Source: Rossellomorea marisflavi (GTDB lineage: Bacteria > Bacillota > Bacilli > Bacillales > Bacillaceae_B). From it: a stretch of DNA of 64,000 bases. Below, one piece after another: positions 63,124 through 64,000 of this stretch; positions within the stretch are counted from its first letter, which is position 1; each line of letters opens with the position of its first letter. Both the position numbers and the translations under genes were made by a program. The stretch is from positions 1 to 64,000 of the forward strand of contig CP033051.1 of NCBI GenBank assembly GCA_003667865.1. Direction: 5' to 3'. The notes below the pieces were generated by a model. The model was given only the letters and a program-made list of their open reading frames with translations. It did no database searches and had not been told where the DNA came from.

Positions 63124-64000
63124 ATGAAAAACTCTTGGAGTAAAATTATTGAGCGTTTATCTCCCATACTAAACGTTTTTCGAAACCATAGATTCAAGAA
63201 AAACTTTCGCATTACCTATGGTGTTTTTTGGAACTTATTACTTATTTTTATGATTATATCAGTCATTGGACTAACTTTTGCTGGCGGAGTTGGTGCTGGT
63301 TACTTTGCTTCACTAGTAAAGGACGAGCCTATTCGCCCCTACGAGGACATGCAAAAGGATATTTATAATTATGAGGAGATATCAGAGCTTTACTTTGCAA
63401 ATAACAAGTACTTAGGAAAGCTCCGCTCAGACCTTGAACGTGAAGAAGTGAGCCTAGACCAAATATCAGACTATCTTAAGAAGGCTGTAATTGTAACGGA
63501 AGATGAGTATTTTGAAGAGCATAATGGAATTGTACCTAAGGCCATCCTTCGTGCCATTGTTCAAGAGTTTACAAACTCTTCTACACAGACAGGTGGGAGT
63601 ACACTTACACAACAATTGATCAAAATGCAAATTCTAACGAATGAAGTATCTTTTGACCGAAAGGCAAAGGAAATTCTGCTTGCGTTAAGATTAGAGCGAT
63701 TCTTTGAAAAAGATGAAATTCTTGAAGCCTATTTAAATGTCGCAACATTGGGACGAAATTCATCAGGACAAAATATTGCAGGAGTTCAAACGGCAGCACA
63801 AGGTATTTTCGGTGTCGACGCTAAAGATCTTTCACTTCCACAAGCTGCATTCATTGCGGGATTACCTCAGGCACCTTTTGCTTATACACCATTCACAAAT
63901 AGTGGTGAAGTAAAGGAAAATTTAGAACCTGGAATCTCACGTATGAATACCGTTTTATATAGGATGCTTGAGGAAAACGCAATCACAAAGGAACAATACG
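63124..64000 (+). CDS. Class A penicillin-binding protein (N-terminal part)
   Basis: Runs off the right edge; about 292 residues are visible. A basic cytoplasmic start is followed by one membrane segment (VFWNLLLIFMIISVIGLTFA, about 34-53) and the GT51 glycosyltransferase domain. The catalytic glutamate is in VIVTEDEYFEEHNGIVPKA (about 125). Further motifs are GGSTLTQQLIKMQIL (about 158) and the conserved GVQTAAQGIFGVDAKDLSL. It polymerises lipid II into glycan strands; a transpeptidase domain is expected beyond the window. The ATG at 63124 has TAGGAGG. It is probably a PBP1a-type enzyme. Confidence 0.93.
   Translation, partial: MKNSWSKIIERLSPILNVFRNHRFKKNFRITYGVFWNLLLIFMIISVIGLTFAGGVGAGYFASLVKDEPIRPYEDMQKDIYNYEEISELYFANNKYLGKLRSDLEREEVSLDQISDYLKKAVIVTEDEYFEEHNGIVPKAILRAIVQEFTNSSTQTGGSTLTQQLIKMQILTNEVSFDRKAKEILLALRLERFFEKDEILEAYLNVATLGRNSSGQNIAGVQTAAQGIFGVDAKDLSLPQAAFIAGLPQAPFAYTPFTNSGEVKENLEPGISRMNTVLYRMLEENAITKEQY

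Overview
The window is chromosomal DNA of a low-GC, endospore-forming Bacillaceae. The gene order (accD, ytsJ, dnaE, ytrH-ytrI, nrnA, ytpI, ytoI, ytkL, ald, ackA, ytxK, tpx, ytfJ, ytfI, yteJ, sppA, ytdI, ytcJ, ytcI, sspA, thiI, nifZ, brnQ, ezrA, hisK, refZ, ytsP, ytrP, rpsD, tyrS) follows the yt region of Bacillus subtilis closely. Spore markers include an alpha/beta SASP, YtrH/YtrI, YtfJ and RefZ. Start codons are often TTG or GTG behind good Shine-Dalgarno sites. The species cannot be named from this sequence alone.

Layout. 1-7.2 kb: fatty-acid and carbon genes (accD fragment, a FadR-like regulator overlapping malic enzyme), DNA polymerase DnaE and the ytrHI sporulation pair. 7.4-8.7 kb: an accessory PadR plus HAAS-membrane-protein module with two operator-like dyads. 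9-18.4 kb: nrnA, ytpI, ytoI, ytkL, ald, an NCS1 permease, a universal stress protein, a DinB-like protein and an EcsC protein. 18.4-19 kb: a gene-free stretch with four copies of a 20-bp repeat. 19-39 kb: conserved backbone, with an ackA promoter that carries a CcpA cre-like site about 56 bp upstream of the predicted start. 39-49 kb: hisK, refZ and ytsP, then an accessory insert with an M6 metalloprotease (immune inhibitor A), a small upstream locus encoding a free-standing copy of the protease propeptide motif, and a methionine gamma-lyase-like enzyme. 49-62.5 kb: rpsD with its S4-type leader and tyrS with a T-box leader. These two genes are neighbours in B. subtilis but are separated here by about 11 kb. 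62.5-64 kb: the start of a class A penicillin-binding protein.

The rpsD-tyrS insert is the most structured part of the window. Two copies of an IS91-like element, identical as far as read (HUH transposase plus a coupled tyrosine recombinase), lie in direct orientation on either side of a MarR regulator and a heterodimeric ABC exporter. An IS1182 element follows. The flanks show that both IS91-like copies and the IS1182 element sit inside the loops of one family of small hairpins (arms GAAGCRYG, loop GGGACGGTTCT). The hairpins are arranged as inverted REPIN-like pairs and resemble transcription terminators. A 17-19 bp palindrome lies in the marR promoter and again before the ABC genes, which suggests one drug-responsive MarR circuit.

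A second repeat family, unrelated to the IS elements, occurs five times (about 130-180 bp each, beginning GAGTTGCTTGGAGCGGAAGG). It forms long hairpins, and at least one copy has a compensatory base change in its stem. Many factor-independent terminators separate the transcription units and are listed individually.
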